Shown: positions 52,104 to 59,975 of the stretch, piece by piece
Position numbering within the stretch: position 1 is the stretch's first letter
How the letters are laid out: each line of letters starts with the position of its first letter
From: Pedobacter polysacchareus
GTDB taxonomy: Bacteria; Bacteroidota; Bacteroidia; Sphingobacteriales; Sphingobacteriaceae
Length of the DNA stretch: 64,000 bases
NCBI RefSeq assembly: GCF_019802255.1
Contig: NZ_JAHYSS010000004.1
Span: 324,621-388,620 of the forward strand
Direction: 5' to 3'
Made by a program: the position numbers and the translations under genes
Notes under the pieces: model-generated
Databases searched by the model: none
The model's input: the letters and a program-made list of their open reading frames with translations, nothing else
Told to the model about the DNA's origin: nothing

Positions 52104-52991
52104 TTACAGAAGATTTAAATCAAATAGGTGTTTTTCAGCATGGTAAGAAGAACGTACCAATGGTCCGCTTTCTACATATTTGAAACCTTTGGCCATACCT
52201 ACTTCTTTATATTTAGCAAACTGATCTGGATGAATCCAATCCAGTACCGGATGGTGGTTGCGGGTAGGCTGTAAATACTGACCTAAAGTCAGGATGTGCA
52301 CGCCATTGGCTACTAAATCGTCCATTGCTTCAAAAACATCTTCTTCGGTTTCTCCTAAACCCAGCATAATGCCTGTTTTAGTTCTCAATCCGAAATCAGA
52401 AATGCGTTTAAGACACTCTAAACTTCTGTCGTATTTTGCCTGGATGCGCACTTGTTTGGTTAAACGTCTTACCGTTTCAATATTATGAGACATCACCTCT
52501 GGTCTTTCTTCCAGTACGCGGTATAAATTGTCCCAAATCCCTCTGAAATCAGGGATTAAAGTTTCTAAAGTAGTCTCCGGACTTTCTCTTCTGATGGCTT
52601 GTAAAGTCTCGGCCCAGATGATAGAACCACCATCTTTCAGGTCATCCCTATCTACGGAAGTGATCACACAATGTTTCACCTTCATCAGTTTTACAGAATT
52701 TGCCACACGATTAGGCTCATCCATATCCACGGCTAATGGTCTGCCAGTGGCTACTGCACAGAAAGAGCAGGAACGTGTACAGATATTTCCAAGAATCATG
52801 AAAGTTGCAGTACCTGCACCCCAGCATTCGCCCATATTCGGACAATTACCGCTTTCGCAAATCGTATGCAGTTTATGCGTGTCTACCAGACTGCGTACTT
52901 GTGCATATTCTTTACCAACAGGAAGCTTAACTCTAAGCCAATCAGGTTTACGTTGTACTGTGTTTGCGGAAACCACCGGAAGTTCAATCAT
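52104..52991 (-). CDS. lipA: Lipoyl synthase
   Basis: Radical-SAM enzyme that inserts two sulfurs into octanoyl groups on lipoyl domains. Both clusters are visible: the auxiliary cluster [13 protein letters not shown] near residue 44 and the SAM cluster CTRSCSFC near 72. The C-terminal YHAE and conserved RSSYHAE ending are present. The 295-aa length is typical. A TAACTTTG -7 element ends 4 bases before the ATG, predicting a leaderless mRNA. No lipB adjoins. Confidence 0.97.
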   Translation of the reverse strand: MIELPVVSANTVQRKPDWLRVKLPVGKEYAQVRSLVDTHKLHTICESGNCPNMGECWGAGTATFMILGNICTRSCSFCAVATGRPLAVDMDEPNRVANSVKLMKVKHCVITSVDRDDLKDGGSIIWAETLQAIRRESPETTLETLIPDFRGIWDNLYRVLEERPEVMSHNIETVRRLTKQVRIQAKYDRSLECLKRISDFGLRTKTGIMLGLGETEEDVFEAMDDLVANGVHILTLGQYLQPTRNHHPVLDWIHPDQFAKYKEVGMAKGFKYVESGPLVRSSYHAEKHLFDLNLL

Positions 52992-52995
52992 AGGA

Positions 52996-53003
52996 CAAAG
53001 TTA
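52996..53003 (-). promoter_or_regulatory. -7 element of lipA, leaderless start
   Basis: TAACTTTG on the minus strand, then TCCT and the ATG at 52991. Confidence 0.55.
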
Positions 53004-53102
53004 AGCAATAGGTTTGAATAGTTATAAAAATGCAAGGTTTAACAACGCTAATCTGACAGTTTTAAAAAAATATGTTAATCTTGTGGTCTAAATACTAAAG
53101 CG

Positions 53103-53507
53103 ATGGCAACTTCAAAAATAACTTATAACGGAGGTTTAAGAACAACTTCTGTACATGAACGTTCTGGAAATGAAATCATAACGGATGCGCCGGTAGACAA
53201 CCATGGTAAAGGGGAGGCGTTTTCGCCGACGGATTTGCTGGCTACTTCCTTAGGAAATTGTATGCTGACAATTGTGGGGATTGCTTCCGCATCACATGGT
53301 TTTAACATTGATGGGGCCACTGCAGAGGTCACGAAGATCATGGCCGAAAATCCAAGGAGGGTTTCGGAAATTGTAATCAATTTCCAATTCCCAGCTAATG
53401 GTTATTCTGATAAGGATAAAACGATCATCGAGCGTTCGGCACGTACTTGTCCGGTAGCCATGAGTTTACACCCTGATATCAAGCAAACGGTATCTTTTAA
53501 TTATTAA
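53103..53507 (+). CDS. OsmC-family peroxide-reducing protein
   Basis: A 134-aa OsmC/Ohr-fold protein. The peroxidatic cysteine is in SLGNCMLTIVGIAS near residue 58 and the second in RTCPVAMSLHPDIK near 118, the usual pair. It belongs to the YhfA-like branch more than to Ohr. The 3' end overlaps the convergent ytxJ-like gene by 11 bases. Together they suggest a thiol/peroxide defence neighbourhood, though they are on opposite strands. Confidence 0.88.
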   Translation: MATSKITYNGGLRTTSVHERSGNEIITDAPVDNHGKGEAFSPTDLLATSLGNCMLTIVGIASASHGFNIDGATAEVTKIMAENPRRVSEIVINFQFPANGYSDKDKTIIERSARTCPVAMSLHPDIKQTVSFNY

Positions 53508-53829
53508 TCATTTCGGCAACCTCCTCCGCGGAGATGTCGCTATGTGACGCATCAAGAATACAATCTCCGTCTTTGATCAATAAGATCTGCGGAGATTCAT
53601 GATGCACCTGAAAGGTTTCCGCGATATTTGCGGAGATCTCTCTGAACGCTACTAAATCAAGAAAATATAAATTGGTAGCTTCAGGGATTGCTTCCCAGTC
53701 TAGTTCAAAACGTCTTTTTGCCATACTGCTCACCGAACAGCGGGTACTGTGTTTGAAAATTAAACTGTAACCCTCATTATTCTTTATCTCGCTGATCTGT
53801 GTAAGATCAGTTATCTGTTTCCACTGCAT
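53497..53829 (-). CDS. ytxJ: Bacillithiol-system thioredoxin-like protein YtxJ
   Basis: A 110-aa thioredoxin-fold protein of the YtxJ (DUF2847) family, thought to be a bacillithiol-dependent redox protein. The active site is IFKHSTRCSVSSMAKRRFE, with a single Cys (CSVS) as in the family. LVAFREISANIAETFQVHHESPQILLIKDG is the typical core, about residues 58-87. bshA in the same window supports bacillithiol use. Start at either 53832 or 53829 (MM); I use the second. Confidence 0.85.
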   Translation of the reverse strand: MQWKQITDLTQISEIKNNEGYSLIFKHSTRCSVSSMAKRRFELDWEAIPEATNLYFLDLVAFREISANIAETFQVHHESPQILLIKDGDCILDASHSDISAEEVAEMINN

Positions 53830-53863
53830 CAAAATTCTTTTAATAGGTATTTTTATTTAGTCC

Positions 53864-53977
53864 TTATCTTCTTTTCTGCGGATAAGAGCTGTAAGCCGGA
53901 CAAAGTTTGTTCGAGCAGGCTTGCAGCAGCGTAACCGCAGTCCCTACGCAGAGCAATAAAATGACTAATTTTTTCAT
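53864..53977 (-). CDS. Small lipoprotein, 37 aa
   Basis: An ATG at 53977 opens a 37-codon frame with a textbook lipoprotein signal (KKLVILLLCVGTAVTLLQAC, Cys21) and a mature peptide of 17 residues, SNKLCPAYSSYPQKRR after the lipid-modified Cys. The second Cys in LCPAY is a feature I have seen in small Bacteroidota lipoproteins. It fills the 210-base gap between the ytxJ-like and ribH genes and is oriented with both. No function is known. Confidence 0.65.
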   Translation of the reverse strand: MKKLVILLLCVGTAVTLLQACSNKLCPAYSSYPQKRR

Positions 53978-54043
53978 TCTCAACTGATTTAAAAAATTTC
54001 TTCTACGAAATTACCAATTTTAATACGAAGAAACAAAGCTTTG

Positions 54044-54535
54044 CTAGATAGTAACTGACAGTTCAGACATTTTCAGCGCAGTAATAGCCGCCTCATCGCC
54101 TTTGTTGCCATGTTTACCGCCAGCACGGTCAATCGCCTGTTGTAAATCATTGGTAGTCAGTACACCAAAAATTACCGGCTTGCTATGTTTTACACTCACC
54201 TGAGTGATTCCATTGGCTACCGCATCACAGATGAAGTCGAAGTGTTTGGTCTCCCCTTGAATCACACAACCTAAGCAGATCACCGCATTCAGGTCCTGGT
54301 GTTTGTTCAATAGCAGGTCTGCAGCTGAAGTCAGCTCAAAAGTACCCGGTACCGCAATAGAAAGAATGTTTTCTTCTGCAACGCCGTGCTCAAGTAAGGT
54401 TTTTAAAGCGCCATTAAACAGGCTGCCTGTAATTTCTGCATTCCACTCTGCCACCGCAATCGCGATTTTATAGGCTGATCCATTAGGAACAGTCGTGTGT
54501 GAAAAGTCAGATAGGTTTTTAAGTTGTGTTGCCAT
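54044..54535 (-). CDS. ribH: 6,7-dimethyl-8-ribityllumazine synthase
   Basis: Penultimate riboflavin-synthesis enzyme, condensing a ribityl-aminouracil with dihydroxybutanone phosphate; forms 60-mer or pentamer capsids. The 163-aa protein has AVAEWNAEITGSLFNGAL, VPGTFELTSAADLLL near residue 60, CLGCVIQGETKHFDFICDAV and a catalytic His in that segment, then GVLTTNDLQQAIDRAGG. A TATATTTG box ends 4 bases before the ATG (leaderless). No other rib gene is adjacent. Confidence 0.97.
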   Translation of the reverse strand: MATQLKNLSDFSHTTVPNGSAYKIAIAVAEWNAEITGSLFNGALKTLLEHGVAEENILSIAVPGTFELTSAADLLLNKHQDLNAVICLGCVIQGETKHFDFICDAVANGITQVSVKHSKPVIFGVLTTNDLQQAIDRAGGKHGNKGDEAAITALKMSELSVTI

Positions 54536-54539
54536 ACTG

Positions 54540-54547
54540 CAAATATA
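54540..54547 (-). promoter_or_regulatory. -7 element of ribH, leaderless start
   Basis: TATATTTG on the minus strand, then CAGT and the ATG at 54535. Confidence 0.55.
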
Positions 54548-54559
54548 AGTAAAGGGTAC

Positions 54560-54595
54560 AAAAAAAGGCTAGCCGTAATGGCTAACCTTTGTCAT
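54560..54595 (-). terminator. Terminator of the TPR protein gene
   Basis: GGTTAGCC paired with GGCTAGCC (one G-U), followed by seven T on the minus strand; about 20 bases past the stop at 54613. Confidence 0.7.
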
Positions 54596-54612
54596 AATAT
54601 TTTGCGATCATC

Positions 54613-55281
54613 CTACTTGGCTTGAACAGCAGCGCGTGCGATGAATTCATCGATCATAGCTGCTTCCTGGCTTTCCGGATATTGAGTTTTAATTTTCGTG
54701 TAAGCATCTTCTGCAGATTTGAAATCTTTCAGGTGCTCATAAACCAATCCTAGTTTTTTAAGGAACATTGGAGAAGTGAATTTGTTGCTCGCTTTATCAG
54801 CTGCTTTCTTGTAATAAGTAGCCGCTTGTTTGAAGTCTTTCAACTCACTGTAAGCATCACCTAATAAACCTAGTGCCAATGGATCTGCTACCGGACTTCC
54901 TGTTTCAGCATATTTACCCAAAGCTTCAGTTGCTTTTTTGTACTCCCCTTTACGCAAATAAATACCACCTAAATAAAGGTTAGCTAAGTTTGCAGATTTG
55001 GTGTTGTCGTACTCTTCCGCAATTTTTTCTAAACCTGGATAACCACCATCGCCATTGATTGCTTTATTGGCAAGAGAATCTACTCCAAGAAACTGTTCTG
55101 CTTTATACATTTTTGCCGATGCTTCTACTGCTCTGTCTTTTAGATATACATTTTGATACCAAAAGTAGATCCCAATTAATAGCACTACAGCGCCTGCAAT
55201 GAACAAAAGGCTTTTTGAATTTTCTTCTAAAAAGGAACCCTTTCTTACCGGGTGACTCGTTTCTTTTTCTGTTGTAGACAT
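54613..55281 (-). CDS. Membrane-anchored tetratricopeptide-repeat protein
   Basis: A 222-aa protein with a short cytosolic N-terminus, one transmembrane helix (SLLFIAGAVVLLIGIYFWY at about 21-39) and four or so TPR units (NLANLYLGGIYLRKGEYKKATEALGKYAETG, ADPLALGLLGDAYSELKDFKQAATYYKKAA, KKLGLVYEHLKDFKSAEDAYTKI; about residues 90-210). The topology resembles YfgM/BamD-like periplasmic scaffolds. A TATTTTTG box at 55313-55306 supports the ATG at 55281 over the in-frame codon at 55335. Confidence 0.88.
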   Translation of the reverse strand: MSTTEKETSHPVRKGSFLEENSKSLLFIAGAVVLLIGIYFWYQNVYLKDRAVEASAKMYKAEQFLGVDSLANKAINGDGGYPGLEKIAEEYDNTKSANLANLYLGGIYLRKGEYKKATEALGKYAETGSPVADPLALGLLGDAYSELKDFKQAATYYKKAADKASNKFTSPMFLKKLGLVYEHLKDFKSAEDAYTKIKTQYPESQEAAMIDEFIARAAVQAK

Positions 55282-55511
55282 TTTATTTAAAAAAATTAAG
55301 GATTGCAAAAATACATTTTTATAGGAAAGTATCAACCCCTTTCGAAGGATTTCTTAAACTTTGTTGCCTAAATGGTTAAACAGAACTACCTGATGGTTAA
55401 TAATCTACTGCATAGGGGCTAAAACCTGGTTTAGAGGGCGAATGATAAAAGGAGCGCAGCAGATGAAAAATAAATGACACAGTCACTTTACTATATGACA
55501 AAGCTAAACGG

Positions 55512-55519
55512 TAACTTTG
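55512..55519 (+). promoter_or_regulatory. -7 element of recF
   Basis: TAACTTTG, 12 bases before the ATG at 55532. It overlaps the alternative TTG codon at 55517, arguing against that upstream start. Confidence 0.5.
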
Positions 55520-55531
55520 CTCCATACAACT

Positions 55532-56635
55532 ATGTGGTTAAAAAACATTACACTCCTCAATTTTAAAAATTATTCTGACGCCAGTCTAAGTTTTTCCAAA
55601 ACTGTAAATGCGTTTGTAGGGAATAATGGCGCAGGAAAAACCAATTTACTAGATGCCATTCATTACCTGTGTTTATGTAAAGGGTATTTCAATCCCATCG
55701 ACAGTCAGCAGATTAAAACTTCCGAAGATCTTTTCCTGATCCAGGGGGATTTTGAACGCGAGCAGAAAAATGAGAAGATCACCTGTGGGGTAAAAAGAAA
55801 TCAGAAAAAACAATTCAAACGGAATAAAAAGGAGTACGATAAACTGGCCAATCACATCGGTTTATTTCCATTGGTGATGATCTCTCCCTATGATACGACC
55901 ATTATTATGGAAGGTTCTGAGGAACGCAGAAGGTTTATGGACAATGTGATTTCCCAAACGGATGCCCATTACCTGGATGAACTGATCCTGTACAACAAGC
56001 ACATGGGGAACCGTAATGCGCTGTTGAAGCAGATCGCGGTGACCAGAAGTTACGATCCCACCTTATTAGAAATCTACAATGAACAACTGGTCCTCTCCGG
56101 CAATAAAATCTTTGCCAAACGGGAGCAGTTCATGGCCGACTTTATTCCTTTATTTAATAAATATTATCAGTACCTGACGGATGATAAAGAGGAGGTAAGC
56201 CTCACTTATCTGAGTCAGCTGAAAGACACGCCTTTTTCAAAGCTCCTGAGCCAGTCTATCGAGAAAGATAAAATCCTGGAACGTACCACGACAGGTATTC
56301 ATAAAGACGACCTGATCTTTACCATTACGGCAATGCCTTTAAAGAAATTTGGTTCTCAGGGACAGCAGAAATCTTTTTTAATTGCTTTAAAATTAGCACA
56401 ATATGCTTATCTTCAGAAGTTTAAAGGATTCAAGCCCTTGCTGTTACTGGATGATATTTTCGACAAACTGGACGACAGCAGGATGCACAAGCTGATGGAA
56501 ATGGTATCTCACCATGACTTCGGGCAGATTTTTATTACAGACACCGGTAAAGAACGGGTGCTGGCAGTATTCGAGAAGATCGATGTAGCAGTTACCTTGT
56601 TCGAAGTAAATAACGGAGCAGTAGAAAATGCGTAA
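55532..56635 (+). CDS. recF: DNA replication and repair protein RecF
   Basis: ABC-type ATPase acting with RecO and RecR at gapped DNA. The 367-aa protein has Walker A GNNGAGKTNLLDAI near residue 30, the RecF-type FGSQGQQKSFLIALKLAQ signature near 275 and Walker B PLLLLDDIFDKLDD near 310. It overlaps the DUF721 gene by 8 bases, an arrangement seen near many recF genes. recO is also in this window. Confidence 0.96.
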   Translation: MWLKNITLLNFKNYSDASLSFSKTVNAFVGNNGAGKTNLLDAIHYLCLCKGYFNPIDSQQIKTSEDLFLIQGDFEREQKNEKITCGVKRNQKKQFKRNKKEYDKLANHIGLFPLVMISPYDTTIIMEGSEERRRFMDNVISQTDAHYLDELILYNKHMGNRNALLKQIAVTRSYDPTLLEIYNEQLVLSGNKIFAKREQFMADFIPLFNKYYQYLTDDKEEVSLTYLSQLKDTPFSKLLSQSIEKDKILERTTTGIHKDDLIFTITAMPLKKFGSQGQQKSFLIALKLAQYAYLQKFKGFKPLLLLDDIFDKLDDSRMHKLMEMVSHHDFGQIFITDTGKERVLAVFEKIDVAVTLFEVNNGAVENA

Positions 56636-56918
56636 ACCTAATGACATCACCTTAAAAGAAGGGATCGGCAAATTACTGAATGTGTATAAGCTGAAGGGGA
56701 AGTTCGACGAAACGACCATTATCGCCTTATGGCCGGAACTGATGGGCGTAGCCATTGGCAACCGCACCACACAGATCTACATTTTTCAAAAGAAACTTTT
56801 TGTGAGAATTGAATCTTCGGTGATCAAGAATGAACTGATGATGGTCAGAACCGGGATCATTGAAAAATTGAATGAACGTGCCGGTTCTGAAGTAATCACA
56901 GAAATCGTGTTTTTATAG
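56628..56918 (+). CDS. DUF721 protein
   Basis: A 96-aa DUF721 (DciA-related) protein. The core reads LKEGIGKLLNVYKLKGKFDETTIIALWPELMGVAIGNRTTQIYIFQKKLFVRIESSVIKNEL, spanning residues about 8-70 and matching the family's WxxxVG..ia..T....l..g.L.V...s..w.nEL. DciA-type proteins load the replicative helicase in many bacteria; a role here is likely but unproven. It overlaps recF by 8 bases. Confidence 0.85.
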   Translation: MRKPNDITLKEGIGKLLNVYKLKGKFDETTIIALWPELMGVAIGNRTTQIYIFQKKLFVRIESSVIKNELMMVRTGIIEKLNERAGSEVITEIVFL

Positions 56919-56922
56919 TGGA

Positions 56923-57105
56923 TTAATCTCCGCCACCGCCAAATATCCGGCTCACTAGCCAGATTAACAATGCCAATACCAATACAACAACGATAATGCC
57001 GGTCCATACGCCAGCTTTAAAAATGCCTTGTACCAGTTCACAGCTCATGAGCGTACTGGAAAGCAAAGCCACAAGTGCCAGTGGGAAATATCTTTTTGCG
57101 ATCAT
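56923..57105 (-). CDS. Small membrane lipoprotein, 60 aa
   Basis: Start chosen at 57105 for the lipoprotein signal (FPLALVALLSSTLMSC). The mature part is ELVQGIFKAGVWTGIIVVVLVLALLIWLVSRIFGGGGD, a single hydrophobic helix (about residues 33-54) and a Gly-rich end. This short protein is widespread in Bacteroidota and is sometimes misannotated as phosphatidate cytidylyltransferase; it has no catalytic motif. Role unknown. It lies 4 bases from the convergent DUF721 gene. Confidence 0.75.
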   Translation of the reverse strand: MIAKRYFPLALVALLSSTLMSCELVQGIFKAGVWTGIIVVVLVLALLIWLVSRIFGGGGD

Positions 57106-57159
57106 AGGTTTTTCTTTACCTCTAATAACAAAGCAATTTCCCAATGGTTTTCTGGCGGT

Positions 57160-57900
57160 TTATTTACCGTTTACTTTCAAAAGTTCTACTTCGAAAATTA
57201 AAGTGCTGTAAGGTGGAATGTCTGCACCTGCACCACGCTCGCCATAAGCAAGGTTGTAAGGGATGAAGAACCTGTATTTTGAACCTGTAGACATCAACTG
57301 GATGCCTTCTGTCCATCCTTGAATTACGCGGTTTAATGGAAGAGAAAGCGGCTCGTTTCTATCATAAGAGCTGTCGAACTGTTTTCCATTCAATAAAGTA
57401 CCTTTATAATGTGCCAATACCGTGTCTGTAGCTACCGGCTTAACACCTGTGCCTTCCTGAAGCACGATATACTGTAAGCCACTTGCGGTTTCTTTTACGC
57501 CTGGCTGTTTCCTATTGTTTTCTAAAAATGTTTTTCCTTCGTTGATCATGGGTAAAAATTTCTTTTTGTTCAGGCCGTTAAATAGGTTGCTGATGGGTGT
57601 TTGTGATTGTTCTTTGCTAATTAATAATGTTTTTCCTTCGAGTGCATCCTTCATCCCTTTGATCATCAGATCGTAGTTTAAAGTCGTCAGCCCGTCTTTT
57701 TTCATACTACCTGCCATATTGGCGCCTAAAGCATAACTGGCCGAATCCAGGTTGTTCTTAAAAACTGGTTTTACCGGGCCCTTAGCCGCTGTTTTTGTGG
57801 CCGTAGCTTTTTTTGCCGGACTCGCCTTTGTTCCTTTTGTCTGCGCCATAGCCGCCAGACTGCAGCATGGAAGTAATAAGGTAATCAAAATTTTTTTCAT
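57160..57900 (-). CDS. Exported FKBP-type peptidylprolyl isomerase
   Basis: A 246-aa periplasmic prolyl isomerase. Start at 57900 gives signal peptide MKKILITLLLPCCSLAAMAQ. A Lys/Ala-rich linker (ASPAKKATATKTAAKGPVKP) is followed by an FkpA/Mip-type helical dimerisation domain (about 50-130) and a C-terminal FKBP domain (VLAHYKGTLLNGKQFDSSYDR ... WTEGIQLMSTGSKYRFFIPYNLAYGERGAG ... STLIFEVELLKV). The in-frame extension to 57957 lacks signal character. Confidence 0.92.
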   Translation of the reverse strand: MKKILITLLLPCCSLAAMAQTKGTKASPAKKATATKTAAKGPVKPVFKNNLDSASYALGANMAGSMKKDGLTTLNYDLMIKGMKDALEGKTLLISKEQSQTPISNLFNGLNKKKFLPMINEGKTFLENNRKQPGVKETASGLQYIVLQEGTGVKPVATDTVLAHYKGTLLNGKQFDSSYDRNEPLSLPLNRVIQGWTEGIQLMSTGSKYRFFIPYNLAYGERGAGADIPPYSTLIFEVELLKVNGK

Positions 57901-58078
57901 CAATGCTGTTGTTTTTATAAGAGGGTTTGCCTGTTCGGGACCTACCCAATGGTTCATTTGGAGGGGAAAGGTACAAAGTATCCTGAAATTTTTTGTAAAG
58001 TTTGATCAGAGCTGCTGTAATTAGGGTAGAATGCTGGCCGGAGAAGGGTACCTATGAGGCCTGCTTTCTTATAGCCTT

Positions 58079-58164
58079 TGGATAGGGTTGCTATAGGGTT
58101 GCTATAGGATTGGGCTAGTTAACCCTATAGCAACCCTATAGCAACCCTATAGCAACCTTATCGG
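58079..58164. repeat. Inverted array of 11-bp repeats forming a long hairpin
   Basis: On the left, three 11-bp units of GCTATAGGGTT (58079-58111; the middle one perfect, the others with one and three changes). After a 9-base loop the complement AACCCTATAGC is repeated three times perfectly (58121-58153), then once degenerately (58154-58164). The two sides can pair over about 33 bp. There is no T tract. This occupies the otherwise gene-free 443-base gap between the FKBP start and the ndk end; the rest of that gap is AT-rich and unremarkable. Confidence 0.8.
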
Positions 58165-58289
58165 AACCCCTTCCGAACCTTATACTAATGCCCTTCTCTT
58201 CCCGGACTCTTCCCGGTGTCAACATTCAATAAAAATTCCTGATGTTTCCCGTTTTTTAAAATCCTGGGATCAGAAAAAAAAATGGGCTA

Positions 58290-58330
58290 AAAAAAAATAA
58301 GCACCCTGATCAGGATGCTTATTTTTTTTC
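58290..58330 (-). terminator. Terminator of ndk
   Basis: AAAATAAGCA...TGCTTATTTT outer arms with an inner TGATCA, followed by a T run on the minus strand; 14 bases past the ndk stop. Confidence 0.8.
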
Positions 58331-58343
58331 CGCTTAGGGAATA

Positions 58344-58763
58344 CTAGAAACGCTCAGCAGCAGTAAAGAAGAAATCTCCTTCGATTTGTGCATTCTCGTC
58401 TGAGTCAGAACCGTGAACCGCATTTGCATCAATAGATTTTGCATATTTAGCACGGATGGTACCTTCAGCTGCATCAGCTGGGTTAGTAGCACCGATTAAT
58501 TTTCTGAAATCTTCAATTGCATTGTCTTTTTCTAAGATCGCAGCAACGATAGGTCCTGAAGACATGAAAGTTACTAAATCTTTGTAGAAAGGACGTTCAG
58601 CATGAACTGCATAGAACTGACCAGCAGTTTCTTCAGTCAATTTAGTATATTTTAAAGCAACGATCTTGAAACCTGCTGCAGTAATGTCGTTGATGATTGC
58701 GCCGATATGTCCGTTTGCAACAGCATCAGGCTTAATCATGGTAAATGTTCTGTTTGTAGTCAT
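58344..58763 (-). CDS. ndk: Nucleoside-diphosphate kinase
   Basis: Balances nucleoside triphosphates by ping-pong phosphoryl transfer. The 139-aa protein has [19 protein letters not shown] at the N-terminus, the catalytic His in [20 protein letters not shown] near residue 117, and [29 protein letters not shown] in between, residues about 68-98. A TAATTTTG -7 box lies at 58789-58782. Complete and typical. Confidence 0.97.
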   Translation of the reverse strand: MTTNRTFTMIKPDAVANGHIGAIINDITAAGFKIVALKYTKLTEETAGQFYAVHAERPFYKDLVTFMSSGPIVAAILEKDNAIEDFRKLIGATNPADAAEGTIRAKYAKSIDANAVHGSDSDENAQIEGDFFFTAAERF

Positions 58764-58781
58764 CTTATTTCAATTTTTTTG

Positions 58782-58789
58782 CAAAATTA
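58782..58789 (-). promoter_or_regulatory. -7 element of ndk
   Basis: TAATTTTG on the minus strand, 18 bases before the ATG at 58763. Confidence 0.45.
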
Positions 58790-58851
58790 CGTTTTATACT
58801 GTTAATATTATAGCATCAAATATAATAGGCTCCAATTAATCATTTAATCAC

Positions 58852-58859
58852 TAGCTTTG
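58852..58859 (+). promoter_or_regulatory. -7 element of nrnA
   Basis: TAGCTTTG, 11 bases before the ATG at 58871; the upstream GTG at 58862 would lie at about the transcription start, so the ATG is preferred. Confidence 0.45.
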
Positions 58860-58870
58860 CAGTGAAAATT

Positions 58871-59881
58871 ATGCTATCTGTTCCTGAATTAAAATCACTG
58901 CTGGCAACGCCGCAAAAAATTGTAATTACAACCCACCATAAGCCTGATGGCGATGCGATGGGTTCATCTTTAGGCTTGTACGCTTATCTGATCCAGAAAG
59001 GACATCACGTAACCGTGATTACGCCTACGGATTATCCCTACTTTTTACATTGGCTTCCCAATAATTGTGATGTCATCATTTACACAGAACAACAGGAGAA
59101 ATCTGCGCAGTTAGTCGCAGAGGCAGCCTTGATTTTTTGCCTGGACTTTAACACCCTGAGCAGGATCAATGAATTGGGAGAATTGGTGAGGGCGTCCAAT
59201 GCTTATAAATTGATGATCGACCACCATTTGGATCCGGAAGATTTTGATGATTACCGCCATTGGAGTATCAATGCCTGTGCAGCAGCACAATTGGTTTATG
59301 ATTTTATTGTGAATGAGCTGGAAGACGGTCAATTCATGAATAAAGATATTGCCACTTGCTTATATACCGGTATCATGACAGATTCTGGCTCTTTCCGTTT
59401 CCCTTCCGCAAATTCTACCGTATACCGTATCGCGGCTGAACTGATTGATTTGGGGGCTGAACATTGGAAAATCCACCAATTGGTATACGATAATGCGACG
59501 GAAAACCGCCTGCGTTTCCTGGGCCATTGCCTGAGCAACAAACTGGAAATCCTGCCTGAATTCCATACTGCGATCATCACCGTGACCAAAGAAGAGTTGA
59601 AGTCATTCAATATTCAGACCGGTGATACAGAAGGTATTGTGAACTACGCACTGTCTGTAAACGGGATAAAATTAGCTGCATTTATTATTGAAAGAACTGA
59701 TAAAGTTAAATTATCTTTGCGCTCCACCGGAGATTTCCCTGCAAATGAAATTTGTAAGAAATATTTCAATGGTGGCGGACATAGAAATGCGGCAGGTGGT
59801 TATTCAGATCAAAATCTGGAAGATACCGTAACGACTTTTAAAGCGTTACTAACAGACTATAAAACACAATTATTACAATAA
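58871..59881 (+). CDS. nrnA: NrnA-type DHH phosphoesterase (nanoRNase/pAp phosphatase)
   Basis: A 336-aa DHH/DHHA1 enzyme degrading short oligoribonucleotides and 3',5'-pAp. Motifs: THHKPDGDAMGSSLGL near residue 20, CLDFNTL near 90, the name-giving MIDHHLDP near 115, and the DHHA1 substrate loop GGGHRNAAGGYS near 298. In the DAC-like context of this genome, a related activity on pApA from c-di-AMP is conceivable but not shown. Followed by an FKBP lipoprotein gene about 95 bases later. Confidence 0.93.
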   Translation: MLSVPELKSLLATPQKIVITTHHKPDGDAMGSSLGLYAYLIQKGHHVTVITPTDYPYFLHWLPNNCDVIIYTEQQEKSAQLVAEAALIFCLDFNTLSRINELGELVRASNAYKLMIDHHLDPEDFDDYRHWSINACAAAQLVYDFIVNELEDGQFMNKDIATCLYTGIMTDSGSFRFPSANSTVYRIAAELIDLGAEHWKIHQLVYDNATENRLRFLGHCLSNKLEILPEFHTAIITVTKEELKSFNIQTGDTEGIVNYALSVNGIKLAAFIIERTDKVKLSLRSTGDFPANEICKKYFNGGGHRNAAGGYSDQNLEDTVTTFKALLTDYKTQLLQ

Positions 59882-59975
59882 AGGCTATAACCTGTTGAGC
59901 TGAAAATAAAAGAATGCTCGCCTTCAGTATAGAATAAAAAAAAATTAAATAAAAAACAAAAACTTAATAAACCAC

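Noticed and set aside
55517..55531. Upstream TTG start for recF
   Set aside because: The codon lies inside the predicted -7 promoter element; the ATG at 55532 begins the conserved RecF N-terminus.
58079..58164. 11-bp repeat array as intrinsic terminator
   Set aside because: No T tract on either side, and ndk already has a clear terminator at 58290-58330.
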